Source of the DNA: an uncultured Oscillospiraceae bacterium
Lineage (GTDB): Bacteria > Bacillota > Clostridia > Oscillospirales > Oscillospiraceae
Reading direction: 5' to 3'
DNA: 59,703 nt
Assembly (NCBI GenBank): GCA_910588495.1
Contig: CAJUPU010000017.1
Location: 1-59,703, forward strand
Made by a program: the position numbers and the translations under genes. Each line of letters begins with the position of its first letter. The first letter of the stretch is position 1. Below, in pieces: positions 9,401 through 17,688 of this stretch. A model generated the notes under the pieces. That model ran no database searches. It saw only the letters and a list, made by a program, of their open reading frames with translations, and was not told the origin of the DNA.

Positions 9401-10279
9401 GTTCGCCGGATTGGTGGCCACAGTGCCGTCAGCGGCGCGCGTGGCTGTGCCCTTATAACCCATGACGGAGCCGGTCTCGCCGGTCTGCTGGTTGCCGATC
9501 AGCACGCCGGTGTCATTCATGGCCAGACCGAAGACCCGCTCGCCCAGAGTGGGGTTGGTCTTGCTGTCGCCGCCGCCCACCAGACTGCCGGTGCCGCCGT
9601 TGGGGTCGGTCATGCCGTAGGGCTGATAGCCGAAGGCCGGGGTGTAGATGACCATGGGCACCTTAGCGTCGGCCTGGAACAGCAGCTCGGCCACCACGTC
9701 GCGGCGGCTGGCCAGGTACAGGGTGTTGCCGTAGTGGGTGGTCTTGATGTTCTTCAGGATCCCCAGCTGAGTGGCCAGCGCGGACACGTTGGTCTCCCAG
9801 GTGGCCCCGGTGAACTCGCCGTTCTTGTCATAGCCGATGGCACGCAGGATCATGGCCAGGGCCTCGTAGCCGGTGACGGAGTCATAGGGGTTGAAGTAGC
9901 CGCCGTGGCCCTTGATGTAACCCGCGTTGGCGCAGTAGCCCACGTAGCCCGCGAACCAGTCGCTCTCGGCCACATCGGCGAAGTTGCCGTAGTTGGCGTA
10001 AGCGCCGGCGCGGTTGTCGTCCACGTCGCCGGTGGCCAGGCGGTAGATCAGGGCCGCCACCTCGGCGCGGGTGATGGTGTCGGCGGGACGGAAGCCGCCC
10101 TCGTCGCCCTGGAAGACCTTCATGCCGGTCAGCACGTCGGTGGCTTCCACGAACGCTTCGGTGATCTGGTCGGCGTCGTCGAAATCCTTGGCGGTGTTGG
10201 CGGCGCTGGCGGACAGCATGAGGCTGAACGCCATGACCATCGCCATGACCAGCGCGAGGAACTTCTTCAAGTTTCTCAT
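6476..10279 (-). CDS. SLH-domain surface-layer protein
   Basis: A 1267-residue secreted protein. The signal peptide is clear (KKFLALVMAMVMAFSLMLSASAA, residues 4-26). SLH repeats follow: one at about 28-80 with GGFRPADTITRAEVAALIYR, a second at about 90-140 starting FADVAESDWFAGYVGYCANA, and a weaker third to about 200. SLH repeats anchor proteins to pyruvylated secondary wall polymers. The remaining thousand residues are Asn/Thr/Ala/Gly-rich, nearly free of cysteine, and show no enzyme motif, as in S-layer or adhesin stalks. The start at 10279 is set by AAGGAGG and the signal peptide; the reading frame stays open another 107 codons upstream. It is flanked by terminators and so monocistronic. 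Confidence 0.9.
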   Translation of the reverse strand: MRNLKKFLALVMAMVMAFSLMLSASAANTAKDFDDADQITEAFVEATDVLTGMKVFQGDEGGFRPADTITRAEVAALIYRLATGDVDDNRAGAYANYGNFADVAESDWFAGYVGYCANAGYIKGHGGYFNPYDSVTGYEALAMILRAIGYDKNGEFTGATWETNVSALATQLGILKNIKTTHYGNTLYLASRRDVVAELLFQADAKVPMVIYTPAFGYQPYGMTDPNGGTGSLVGGGDSKTNPTLGERVFGLAMNDTGVLIGNQQTGETGSVMGYKGTATRAADGTVATNPANYNEYAWAGAQLTADANPAVVPKEANVKYELESGIDLIGHNLKLWYDNGNGIVSNNKKHVFAYFDLATKVDVVKADDTALAGDATDTDTQLGEAAVKAGFTLNDDTAPTAVFNNSFGKFGSGDEFATNATEFEIGNGRVDPEADNIASPVKLYKLVSNGEINGHKNSQVDAVIALNIETSRITESNVIRNVHTLGMPVGDDGTVNAAAVWDGTVANMNAIKVAAQLQTTYIDGTKATATGATAHKNLKEVSGVKTGVIAKDAVVGNSTTALRDYEMGIHITGTSPRSVSNDEHTAINGLGQETSRYLLHKVEATVEGKVVAYNATNGTVTLDNGTVLNRSKFYNTVVNTAQNKTRQAVVDANGLAGTDAYALPQSIDAAGNESYNFANYKFYTDYEGKYLGAERTYGNDFLYATYVDYAQDTSSSAYIYKVTGVDMNGEVKTVDVSKFWADDANGTSGIKAGADDMYDNANSFGTGVGKGGTPAAPTSYGWANSTGAAAARKNYTMTGTNNLGVPFRDTWGFGGQMNYIGAGVYRGMTISGGVASPYYTNPLINTTDYGMNMQRLGIQNAAVAKRAAAGDLFNKAILIGEDQITLGVVETVTEGIDGAAAADRSNLFFNEETKFILVDGYGTANIVHEVYDGISELKGDANYVTIDFNATRARKAAGAAPYAIDLTGEGTDTWTVMGGEAGAVTADSRITESADWNAMTYFTSSAFTYDQTGATAKKVNTIILPKQAVYWDTTTSTSYYMGNPQPTLVSSHEGTPIYQYTVYNKGVARNVWLTNAPGDDLDDTTDAVTTARTAPVKNDTFLTLGNEVGKTDSGEPYYTATFDAAAKSNIFVNATTTKDNARLSGNVAVVTTATPFAKGAITSVLTYSATTREAQAGTFTLSAKEGGGTESALLRVADADVTNLNAADSPMIGNASGYVWPDITDVASLNAAGSILPVTGTHVRVAIERDGLTVTQVYVCWDQNQT

Positions 10280-10414
10280 TGGATTGTTTCCTCCTTGTGT
10301 TATTTTGCCGTTTTTTCGCAACTTTTCGAAGGAGGTGCAGAGGATGAGCCATCCCGTGGAGGGCATAAAAAGGCGCAAGGCCGGCGACGGATCGGCACGA
10401 TATACTAGAAGAAG

Positions 10415-10496
10415 CACAAGATCTTCGGAAAAACCGAAGATCTTGTGTTTCTGAACGTATGATGAAAAAAGACGAAAATACACGCTCGTCTTTTTT
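10415..10496. terminator. Two hairpins between the SLH gene and the dehydrogenase gene
   Basis: CACAAGATCTTCGG / CCGAAGATCTTGTG (10415-10447) is a 14-bp perfect stem. AAAAAAGACGA / TCGTCTTTTTT (10465-10496) follows and has T runs on both sides. The second is a good terminator for the minus-strand dehydrogenase operon. A further GC-rich stem (GGCCCTCCCGCC / GGCGGGAGGGCC) lies at 10533-10561. The 396-base gap holds no gene. Confidence 0.7.
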
Positions 10497-10676
10497 GCGG
10501 CCTGAAGATGGGTATCGTGCTTCTTCGGCCCTCCCGCCCCCTCCAGAAGGCGGGAGGGCCCAGCCTGTCGAAACGAGAGCCCCACTGCGTTGACGCCCAC
10601 ATGCGGGCCTGTCTCCCCCTCAAAAAAGCGGCGGCTCCCTTTCTTGGGCAGGCTGCTCCACAGGCCGTCCCGCGGC

Positions 10677-11498
10677 TCACCTCACCCCGTTGGCGTTGTC
10701 CTCTTTGAAGATCTGGTACACACAGCTGGTCAGGGGCATGGGAACGGAATCGTTGATCTTCAGGGCGTTGGCCAGATCCTTCAGCACCAGGTTCATGGCG
10801 AAGGAGGGGCCGTATTTGCGCTCCTCGGTAAAGGTCCGCAGCAGGAACACGGCAAAGGAATTTCCGGAGGAGGTGGAGATCACATCGGCCAGCATATTGA
10901 TGTCGATCCCCTCGGCCTTGGCCACGCTGTACACTTCGGCCAGGCCCCGGATGTTGAGCATCAGCAGCAGGTTGTTCAAATTTTTGACGATCTTGCCCGC
11001 GCCGCACTTGCCCACGTTGTAGATGCTCTTCCCCACGGCGTGGAGGATGTCGTCCACCTCCTGGATGGCTGTCTCATCGTCGGAGCCGCACATGATGCTG
11101 AGGGTGGCGGCCTCGGCCCCGAAGGAGCCGCCGGAGACCGGCGCGTCGACGACCCGGACCCCCCGGGCCTTGTAGAACTGGCTGAGCTCCATCATGGTCT
11201 CCGTGCAGCAGGAGGACATCTCCATAAAAATGGTGCCGGGCTTGATGGCCCCGGCCAGGTCGGGAGCCTCAAAGTGGCTGAGGGTGGCGGCGTCGCTCAC
11301 CAGGATGCCGATGACGACGTCGGCGTCCTTCACGGCCTCCGCCGGAGAGGGGCAGATGGTCAGGCCCAGGGGCTCCAGCCGCTCGGCGGGGGCGCGGTTG
11401 CGGTGGATGGCGGTGGTCACGGAAAAACCCGCCTTCAGCAGGTTTTTCGCCATGGGCTCGCCCATTTCGCCAAGACCAAAAAACGCGATTTTTTTCAC
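10677..11498 (-). CDS. NAD(P)-dependent 3-hydroxyisobutyrate dehydrogenase family oxidoreductase
   Basis: A 273-residue beta-hydroxyacid dehydrogenase. The Rossmann motif FGLGEMGEPMAKNLLKAGF lies at residues 7-25. The substrate motif appears as VDAPVSGGSFGAEAATLSIMCG (about 112-133). The catalytic lysine segment is GAGKIVKNLNN (about 167-177). Family enzymes oxidise 3-hydroxyisobutyrate, tartronate semialdehyde or related acids. It is the last gene of the operon with CoA-transferase, acyl-CoA dehydrogenase and enoyl-CoA hydratase, which favours a 3-hydroxyisobutyrate-like substrate. The ATG at 11498 follows GAAAGGGTG. Confidence 0.85.
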   Translation of the reverse strand: MKKIAFFGLGEMGEPMAKNLLKAGFSVTTAIHRNRAPAERLEPLGLTICPSPAEAVKDADVVIGILVSDAATLSHFEAPDLAGAIKPGTIFMEMSSCCTETMMELSQFYKARGVRVVDAPVSGGSFGAEAATLSIMCGSDDETAIQEVDDILHAVGKSIYNVGKCGAGKIVKNLNNLLLMLNIRGLAEVYSVAKAEGIDINMLADVISTSSGNSFAVFLLRTFTEERKYGPSFAMNLVLKDLANALKINDSVPMPLTSCVYQIFKEDNANGVR

Positions 11499-11653
11499 AG
11501 CTTATACACCCTTTCGTCTTGAATCGCCGGTTCCGGGACATGAGGGACCTTGCCTAAAAACAGACGTGCGCGGCTGCCGCGGCGGTGCCGGCGCAGGGCA
11601 GACCCAGGGGTCGCGTCTCGATTCCAGGCAAGGTCCCGGCAGAGCACTGCTTC

Positions 11654-12475
11654 TTACTTTTTATACTTCTCCGCAGCGGTGGCGCGGACGCCCCAGAAGT
11701 CGGGGGCGCGCTTCTGCATAAAGGACGTGCTGCCCTCCGCCATCTCGGGAAGGAGCTGGAGTGCGCTGGCGCCCAGGTTCTCCAGCAGCGCGCCCACGGA
11801 GTCGTTGAGGCTGAAGGCGGAATCCACCAGCACCTTGGCCAGGGCGATGGAGGTAGGGCTCTTGGCCAGCACCCGCTTGGCCAGCTTGACGGCCTCCTCC
11901 ATCAGCTGGTCGTCGGGGACGCACTTGGTGGCCAGGCCCAGGTCCACGGCCTCCTGGCCCTTGATGCGCTTGTCCGCCAGCAGGACCTCCTTGGCCCGGC
12001 CCACGCCGATGAACTTACACAGCCGCTGGGTCCCGCCCAGGGCCGGGATGGCGCCGATGCCCAGCTCAGGCAGCGCGAACATGGCGGTCTCGGACACGAT
12101 GCGCAGGTCGCAGGCCAGGGCGATCTCAAAGCCGCCGCCGAAGGCAGGGCCGTTCACCGCTGCGATCACGGGCTTGGCGCCCCGCTCCAGCAGAGCGCCC
12201 ACCTTCTGGCTGGCGCCCAGGAAGGAGGCGTCGTAGGGGTTGGTGCGGCCGATCTCGGAGATGTCCATGCCGGCCACGAAGGACCCCTCGGAGCCGGTGA
12301 AGATGATGACCCGCACATCGTCGTCCCGCTGGGCGGTCTCCAGGAAAAGGGCCAGCTCCGCCCAGGCAGCCATGCTCAGGGCGTTTTTGACCTTGGGGCG
12401 GTGGGCGGCGAAAATGGCGATCCCGTCCTCCCGAATCTCCATCAGGAAATGTTCAAACTTCATCTCTTTGAGCAT
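11654..12475 (-). CDS. Enoyl-CoA hydratase/isomerase family protein
   Basis: A 273-residue crotonase. The oxyanion-hole segments are visible as KNALSMAAW and NGPAFGGGFEIALACD. Both catalytic glutamates of true hydratases are in place: the E of GGGFEIA and the E of FALPELGIG, followed by PALGGTQRL. It should hydrate a 2-enoyl-CoA from the neighbouring acyl-CoA dehydrogenase. It lies 34 bases after that gene in the same operon. GAAAGGAAG precedes the ATG at 12475. The 155-base gap to the next gene shows no terminator. Confidence 0.9.
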   Translation of the reverse strand: MLKEMKFEHFLMEIREDGIAIFAAHRPKVKNALSMAAWAELALFLETAQRDDDVRVIIFTGSEGSFVAGMDISEIGRTNPYDASFLGASQKVGALLERGAKPVIAAVNGPAFGGGFEIALACDLRIVSETAMFALPELGIGAIPALGGTQRLCKFIGVGRAKEVLLADKRIKGQEAVDLGLATKCVPDDQLMEEAVKLAKRVLAKSPTSIALAKVLVDSAFSLNDSVGALLENLGASALQLLPEMAEGSTSFMQKRAPDFWGVRATAAEKYKK

Positions 12476-12509
12476 GATGGTCTTCCTTTCTGTACAACAC
12501 TGAATATTT

Positions 12510-13652
12510 TTAATACTCCTTGGCCAGATGCCTGGCGATGACGTCCTTCTGGATCTGGGTCGTGCCCTCCACGATGCACAGCACCTTGGCGTCCCTCAGC
12601 AGCTTCTCCACGGGATACTCCTTGCAGCAGCCGTAGCCGCCAAGGATCTGAACGGCGTCGATGGCGTTCTGCATGGCGTACTCGCTGGCGATCATCTTGC
12701 AGATGGACGCCTCCTTGATAAAGGGCTTGCCGGACTCGATGAGCTGGACGGTGTGCTCGATCATGCTCCGGGTCACCTGTACCCGGGCCTCCATGTCCGC
12801 CAGCATGAAGGCGATGCCCTGTTTGGCGATGATGGGCTTGCCAAAGGCCACCCGCTCCTTGGCGTACTTGACGGACTCCTCCAGGGCGCGCTGGGCCAGG
12901 CCCAGGGCCATGGTGCCGGTGGTGAGACGCGCCCCGTCCAGGGTGTTCATGGCGATGATGAAGCCCAGTCCCTCCGGGCCCACCATCCACTTTTTGTTCA
13001 CCCGCACATCCTGGAAGGCGATCTCATTGGTGTAGGAGGTACGGAAGCCCAGCTTGTCCTCGTGCTTGCCCACCTGCACCCCGGGCAGGTTCCGATCCAC
13101 CATGAAGCAGGAGATGCCCTTGGCTCCCTTGGTCTTATCGGTGACCGCCATGACGGCGAAGATCTCGCCGTACTCGGCGCTGGTGATGAAACACTTGGTG
13201 CCGTTGATGATGTAGTCATCCCCGTCCCGGACGGCGGTGGTACGCATGGCGCTGGCGTCCGAGCCGCCGGAGGGCTCGGTGAGGCAGAAGCAGCCGATCT
13301 TGTTCTCCTCGCCGAACACCCGGTCCGCCCAGGTCTTTTGCTCGTCGGTGCCCATGCCCAGAACGATCTTCCAGGGGGCGGTGGTGGTGGTGAAACCGCT
13401 GGCAAAGCCGATGTCGTGGCGGCCCATGCACTCGATGGCCGCGCTCATGGTGTACAGGTCCAGGCCGCTGCCGCCGTGCTCCTCGGGGATGTCCAGCTTG
13501 TGGAAGCCCAGCTCCATGGCCTTGCGGATCACGTTGATGTCGGGCTCGCTGGTGGCGTCCCACTCCTGGAGGTGGGGGTCCACCTCACGGGTAAAAAAGT
13601 CGTCGATGAGTTGGATGATCTCCTGCTGTTCCTCGTTCAATATAAAAGCCAT
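12510..13652 (-). CDS. Acyl-CoA dehydrogenase
   Basis: A 380-residue flavoprotein of normal family length. The FAD/substrate signature CFCLTEPSGGSDASAMRTTA sits at about residues 123-142. The C-terminal segment has the usual ILGGYGCCKEYPVEKLLRD followed by VEGTTQIQ, where the E (about residue 362) is the position of the catalytic base in short- and branched-chain enzymes. It introduces the 2,3 double bond into an acyl-CoA and passes electrons to ETF, which is not encoded in the window. It follows the CoA-transferase gene by 66 bases. Confidence 0.92.
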   Translation of the reverse strand: MAFILNEEQQEIIQLIDDFFTREVDPHLQEWDATSEPDINVIRKAMELGFHKLDIPEEHGGSGLDLYTMSAAIECMGRHDIGFASGFTTTTAPWKIVLGMGTDEQKTWADRVFGEENKIGCFCLTEPSGGSDASAMRTTAVRDGDDYIINGTKCFITSAEYGEIFAVMAVTDKTKGAKGISCFMVDRNLPGVQVGKHEDKLGFRTSYTNEIAFQDVRVNKKWMVGPEGLGFIIAMNTLDGARLTTGTMALGLAQRALEESVKYAKERVAFGKPIIAKQGIAFMLADMEARVQVTRSMIEHTVQLIESGKPFIKEASICKMIASEYAMQNAIDAVQILGGYGCCKEYPVEKLLRDAKVLCIVEGTTQIQKDVIARHLAKEY

Positions 13653-13718
13653 ATGATGCTTCTCTCCCTTGGTGTAAGTTTGTTTTTATCCTGTGGCCTG
13701 GCAGGAAAGGACCGGACT

Positions 13719-14948
13719 TCAGCGGGTGGCCTTCTGCTCACGCAGGGCTGCGATCTGCTCGTCCGTATAGCCCAGCTCCTTGAGGATCTCCTCCCCGTTC
13801 TGGTTCAGGGCGGGGGCCGGCGGGCAGTCCACCGCCGCGTTCTCCTTGAACTGGATGGGGCTGTTGACGGTCACGGAGGTGTGTCCGTTGGGGAAGGTAT
13901 AGTTGCTCACGTAGCCGTTGGCCACGGCCATGGGGTCGGTGGACACGTCGCTGAAATGCTGGGCCACAGAGGTGGCGATATTTGCCTTGCCGAACGCCAT
14001 GAGCCACTCGTCCGCGTTCTTGGTGGCCATGATATCCTCCAGGATCAGCATGAGGGCCTTGCAGTTCTCCGGGACGCGGGCCGCGACCATGGTGCTGAAG
14101 CGCTCATCCTCAATGAGGTCCTCCCGGCCAATCACGCCGCAGAACGCCGCCCAAGACTTCTCGTGCTCGGTGACCAGGATCATGATGCCCTTGCCGTCCT
14201 TGCAGGTGTAGGTGGTGCCCAGGGGAGTGGGGGGAGAGTAGCGGTCCTTGGGGAACTGGTCCGCATAGCCATATTCCTCGCTGCCCTTCTGGGTGGAGAT
14301 GACCATGTAGCTGTTCAGATAGACGGCCGTGCCGAACAGGGACACCAGGACCAATTCCCCCTCGCCGGCCACCTTCTGCTTATGCAGGGCGGCGGTGACG
14401 CCGGTGACCAGGGCCATGCCGCAGGCCACGTCGCCGATGGAGTAGGGCGTGCACAGGGGACCCTTCCCCGCCAGGGGCAGATCCATCAGGCCGCCGCCCC
14501 GGGCCCAGTAGGCAGTGGAGTCATAACCGGGCAGCCAAGCCTCCTTGCCCTTGAGGCCATAGCCGGAGATGTGTCCGTAGACCATGCGGGGGTAGAGCTT
14601 GTGGAGGGTCTCATAGTCCAGGCCCAGGTTGCTCAGCCCCTTCATGCGGGTGTTGGTGATGAAGATGTCCGCGTCGGCCAGCAGCTTGTGCATCACCTTC
14701 AGTGCCTCGGGATTCTTCAGGTCCAGGGCGATGCTCCTCTTGCCGCCGTTGGCCAGCTGCCACATGGGGTTCTCATCCTCTTTGGCAGGGACGCCGAAGC
14801 CCACAGCGGACTTGCGCATGGGGTCGCCGTAATAGCCCTCTACCTTGATCACATCGGCGCCCATGTCGGCCAGCATACGGCCGGAGGCGGGGCAGGACGC
14901 GAACTGGGACAACTCTACGACTTTCACGCCTTCCAGAACTCGATCCAT
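13719..14948 (-). CDS. CaiB/BaiF-type (class III) CoA-transferase, copy 1
   Basis: A 409-residue class III CoA-transferase. The N-terminal signature VLEGVKVVELSQFASCPASG leads into LADMGADVIKVEGYYGDPMR. The active-site region contains GYDSTAYWARGGGLMDLP and SIGDVACGMALVTG. Such enzymes move CoA between carboxylic acids through an aspartyl-CoA anhydride. The start at 14948 is chosen because GGGAGGAATTTC precedes it; the frame is open to 15062. First gene of a four-gene catabolic operon and close paralogue of the protein at 16406-17635. Confidence 0.9.
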   Translation of the reverse strand: MDRVLEGVKVVELSQFASCPASGRMLADMGADVIKVEGYYGDPMRKSAVGFGVPAKEDENPMWQLANGGKRSIALDLKNPEALKVMHKLLADADIFITNTRMKGLSNLGLDYETLHKLYPRMVYGHISGYGLKGKEAWLPGYDSTAYWARGGGLMDLPLAGKGPLCTPYSIGDVACGMALVTGVTAALHKQKVAGEGELVLVSLFGTAVYLNSYMVISTQKGSEEYGYADQFPKDRYSPPTPLGTTYTCKDGKGIMILVTEHEKSWAAFCGVIGREDLIEDERFSTMVAARVPENCKALMLILEDIMATKNADEWLMAFGKANIATSVAQHFSDVSTDPMAVANGYVSNYTFPNGHTSVTVNSPIQFKENAAVDCPPAPALNQNGEEILKELGYTDEQIAALREQKATR

Positions 14949-15090
14949 GTTGAAATTCCTCCCATATTGAATAAGATTTACCGAAATGTCCCCCTGCGGG
15001 GCGGCGGGATCGCGCATCGTTCCCTTCCGATCACGTTGGACTCGCTCTGACGGATCGCACAAGAACGGCCCGGTATGGACCCATTATCCC

Positions 15091-15120
15091 ATGGCGATTT
15101 GAACAAAGTCAAATAGCCAT
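15091..15120. promoter_or_regulatory. Palindromic LysR-type operator
   Basis: ATGGCGATTTGA and TCAAATAGCCAT are inverted arms (11 of 12 match) around six bases, in the intergenic region between the divergent CoA-transferase and LysR genes. The shape fits a LysR-type box. A half site TCAAATAACTAT recurs at 18193-18204 upstream of the VOC gene. Confidence 0.7.
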
Positions 15121-15329
15121 ATTTCCCCAAATTCCGCAATGAAATTTTTCCGGGCATAACCTGGAAGCCGTTCTGAGAGGAAAAAATTTCATGGCTTCTG
15201 TAGAAATCGCCGATCGCGGCTTGCTATGAACACGGATCTTTGATAGAATCATGAAAAGCCTGGAGGCCGGCAGTCCTGCTTTACCTGGGCCTGCGTCCCT
15301 TTGCAGTCTTGATATCGGGGGAGGAGCAT

Positions 15330-16253
15330 ATGGAGCTTCGGGAACTCAAGTACATGATGGAGATCGGCAAGACCAAGCATATGAGCAACGCCGCAAACAA
15401 TCTCTACATCACCCAGCCGGCCCTGAGCAAGGCGCTGAAAAAGCTGGAAGAGGAGCTGGGGGTGCGGCTGTTTTACCGGGACGGCGCGCAGATGCTCCCC
15501 ACCAACGCCTGCCGCGTCCTGCTGGAGGACGGGGCCGCCATCATCCGCATGGTGGAGGAGATGACGGCCAAGATCACCAACATCGAGCAGCTGGAGGGCG
15601 GCGTGCTGCGGGTGGGGGTGCCTTTGGGCAACGTATACGCTTTGGCTGAGATCATCGCCCGCTTCAAGAAGCGGTGCCCCAAGGTGGAGCTGGAGCTCTA
15701 CGAGGGAAGCGGCGCTGAGATCCTGCAGATGGTGGTCCGCAGCGAGCTGGACGTGGCCTTTGCCAGGCGCCCTCTGGAGAGCAATCAAGTCAACGAGACC
15801 CTGCTGCTGGCGGACGAGATCGTACTGGGGGTGCCGCCCCAGAGCGAGCTGGCGGTCCAGGAGACCTTCCCGATCGGCGACTTGAAGGGCAAGCCCTACA
15901 TCTGCCTGAGCGAGAGCGCCTTCATTTACTCCGACATCAAAGAGAAGCTTGTCCAGTCCGGGGTGACCACCAAGCCCTATATGTGCGGCGGCGACCTGCG
16001 TATGCTCATCCAGGTGGCCCGGTCCTCCGGCGTGCCCATCATCCTGCCCCGGCCGACCCTGTGCTTTTTTGAGGCAGATGATTTCCTGGTGCGCCCCCTG
16101 GAGCCCAAGCTCAAGTGGGAGGCCTGCCTCATCTATCAAAAAAACGGCTACCTCTCCGGGGCGGCCAAGCTTTTCATCGGAGAGACTTTGGAGACCTATG
16201 CCAGGATCCACGCCTCCTATAGCAAGCGGCTCCAGAGCAAGGATGCCGGGTAA
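15330..16253 (+). CDS. LysR-family transcriptional regulator
   Basis: A 307-residue LysR regulator. The N-terminal winged HTH reads MELRELKYMMEIGKTKHMSN then YITQPALSKALKKLEEELGV (residues 1-50). An effector-binding domain follows from about residue 90. The start at 15330 has GGGGAGGAGC just upstream. It is divergent from the CoA-transferase operon and lies between the two CoA-transferase units, with a matching operator on both sides, so it probably regulates the whole block in response to a pathway acid or acyl-CoA. Confidence 0.9.
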   Translation: MELRELKYMMEIGKTKHMSNAANNLYITQPALSKALKKLEEELGVRLFYRDGAQMLPTNACRVLLEDGAAIIRMVEEMTAKITNIEQLEGGVLRVGVPLGNVYALAEIIARFKKRCPKVELELYEGSGAEILQMVVRSELDVAFARRPLESNQVNETLLLADEIVLGVPPQSELAVQETFPIGDLKGKPYICLSESAFIYSDIKEKLVQSGVTTKPYMCGGDLRMLIQVARSSGVPIILPRPTLCFFEADDFLVRPLEPKLKWEACLIYQKNGYLSGAAKLFIGETLETYARIHASYSKRLQSKDAG

Positions 16254-16274
16254 GGCGGCGCATGGAAACAAAAC

Positions 16275-16304
16275 GGGCGCGATGCAAGGTTTGCATCGCG
16301 CCCG
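16275..16304 (+). terminator. GC-rich hairpin after the LysR gene
   Basis: GGGCGCGATGCAA and TTGCATCGCGCCC form a 13-bp perfect stem with a three-base loop, 21 bases past the LysR stop and between convergent genes. No T run follows, so termination is inferred from position. Confidence 0.5.
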
Positions 16305-16405
16305 CGGCTTTGCGGGCATCCCCGCAAGCTGCCGGACCTATCGTTTTTGCTTGAAACGCTTCAAAGTACCCTTCGATTCCGGGCGAAGGGGGATCCTGCC
16401 GTTTC

Positions 16406-17635
16406 TTATAGTGTGACCTTCCTCTCCCGCAGGGCCGCGATCTGCTCCGGGGCATAGCCCAGCTGTGCCAGGAGTTCCTCGCCTGAGGCGCCCAGGCCGG
16501 GGGCGGGCGCGCAGGCCACAGGCGTGTTCTCCTTGAATTGGATGGGGCTGTTGATGATGACGGAGGAGTTGCCGTTGGGGTAAGTATAGCTGCTCAGGTA
16601 GCCGTTTTCCCACGCCATGGGGTCCTCGGAGACATCGCTGAAGTGCTGGGCCACCCCGGTGGCGATGTTTGCGGCTGCGAACGCATCCGCCCAATCCTGG
16701 GCGTCCCGGGTCAGCATGATCTCGCTGATGAGAGTCACCAAGGCCGCCTTGTGCTCAGGCGCCATGGCCGCGCGCTGGGTGCTGTAGCGCACATCGTCCA
16801 CCAAGTCCTCCCGCTGGAGGAGGCGGCACACCACGGGCCACGCCTTATCGTAGATGGGGACGAAGAGCATCAGGCCCTTGCCGTCCCGGCACAGGTAGGT
16901 GGTGGTGAGGGGAGTGGGAGGGTCGGTGCGGACCTTGGGGAATTTGTCCCGATAGCCCTGGGCTTCCTTGCCCTTCTGGGTGGAGGCGATCATGTAGCCC
17001 CCCAGATAGATGGCCGTGCCGAACAGGGAGACCAGCACGCAGTCCCCCTCCCCTGTGAGCAGCTGCTTGCGCAGGGCGGAGGCCATCCCCGCCACCAGCG
17101 TCATTCCCGTGGCCAGGTCGCCGAAGCAGTAGGGGGTGGTGAGGGGGGCGCTGCCCTCGTAGGGCAGGTCTATCAGCGCGCCGCCCCGGGCCCAGAAGGC
17201 CGTGGCGTCATAGCCGGGCAGGCCGGCGTCGTCCCCCTTCAGGCCATAGCCGGAGACATGGCCAAAGATCAGGCGGGGATGGCGCTCATGCAATGCCTCC
17301 CAGGAGAGGCCCAGGGACTGGAGGGCCTTCATGCGCACATTGGTAAAGAAAATGTCCGCGCCAGCCAGCAGCTTGTCCATGATCTCCTGCCCTTCCGGGG
17401 ATTTCAGGTCCAGCGCGATGCTCTTTTTCCCGGCGTTCACCATCTGGAAGGCCACGTTTTCATCTTGTCTTCCGGGAAGGCCAAAGCTCGGGCCCACATA
17501 CCGCATGGAGTCCCCGGACAGGGGCTCCACTTTGACCACATCGGCGCCCATTTCGGCCAGCAGGCGCCCGGCCGCAGGGGCTGCGGCATACTGACTCAGC
17601 TCGATGACCTTTACTCCCTCCAAAACTCGCTCCAT
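16406..17635 (-). CDS. CaiB/BaiF-type (class III) CoA-transferase, copy 2
   Basis: A 409-residue protein identical in length to copy 1 and strongly similar throughout (VLEGVKVIELSQYAAAPAAG, LAEMGADVVKVEPLSGDSMR, GYDATAFWARGGALIDLP). Class III CoA-transferase. It lies 53 bases downstream of the VOC gene. Having two paralogues in one locus suggests either two acids activated in sequence or a heteromeric enzyme of the kind seen for some CaiB-family pairs; the sequence does not decide. Confidence 0.9.
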   Translation of the reverse strand: MERVLEGVKVIELSQYAAAPAAGRLLAEMGADVVKVEPLSGDSMRYVGPSFGLPGRQDENVAFQMVNAGKKSIALDLKSPEGQEIMDKLLAGADIFFTNVRMKALQSLGLSWEALHERHPRLIFGHVSGYGLKGDDAGLPGYDATAFWARGGALIDLPYEGSAPLTTPYCFGDLATGMTLVAGMASALRKQLLTGEGDCVLVSLFGTAIYLGGYMIASTQKGKEAQGYRDKFPKVRTDPPTPLTTTYLCRDGKGLMLFVPIYDKAWPVVCRLLQREDLVDDVRYSTQRAAMAPEHKAALVTLISEIMLTRDAQDWADAFAAANIATGVAQHFSDVSEDPMAWENGYLSSYTYPNGNSSVIINSPIQFKENTPVACAPAPGLGASGEELLAQLGYAPEQIAALRERKVTL

Positions 17636-17688
17636 AAGATCTCCCCCTTATCTTTTTCTCATCGGGAGGGCGGCCGACGCCGCTCTCG

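Noticed and set aside
6452..10408. A 1318-codon open frame on the plus strand opposite the SLH gene
   Set aside because: It has no ribosome site and its composition (His/Gly/Val repeats) is that of the antisense of a GC-rich gene; the minus strand has a signal peptide and SLH repeats.
12528..15050. An 840-codon plus-strand frame across the acyl-CoA genes
   Set aside because: Antisense to acyl-CoA dehydrogenase and CoA-transferase; no domain and no start site.
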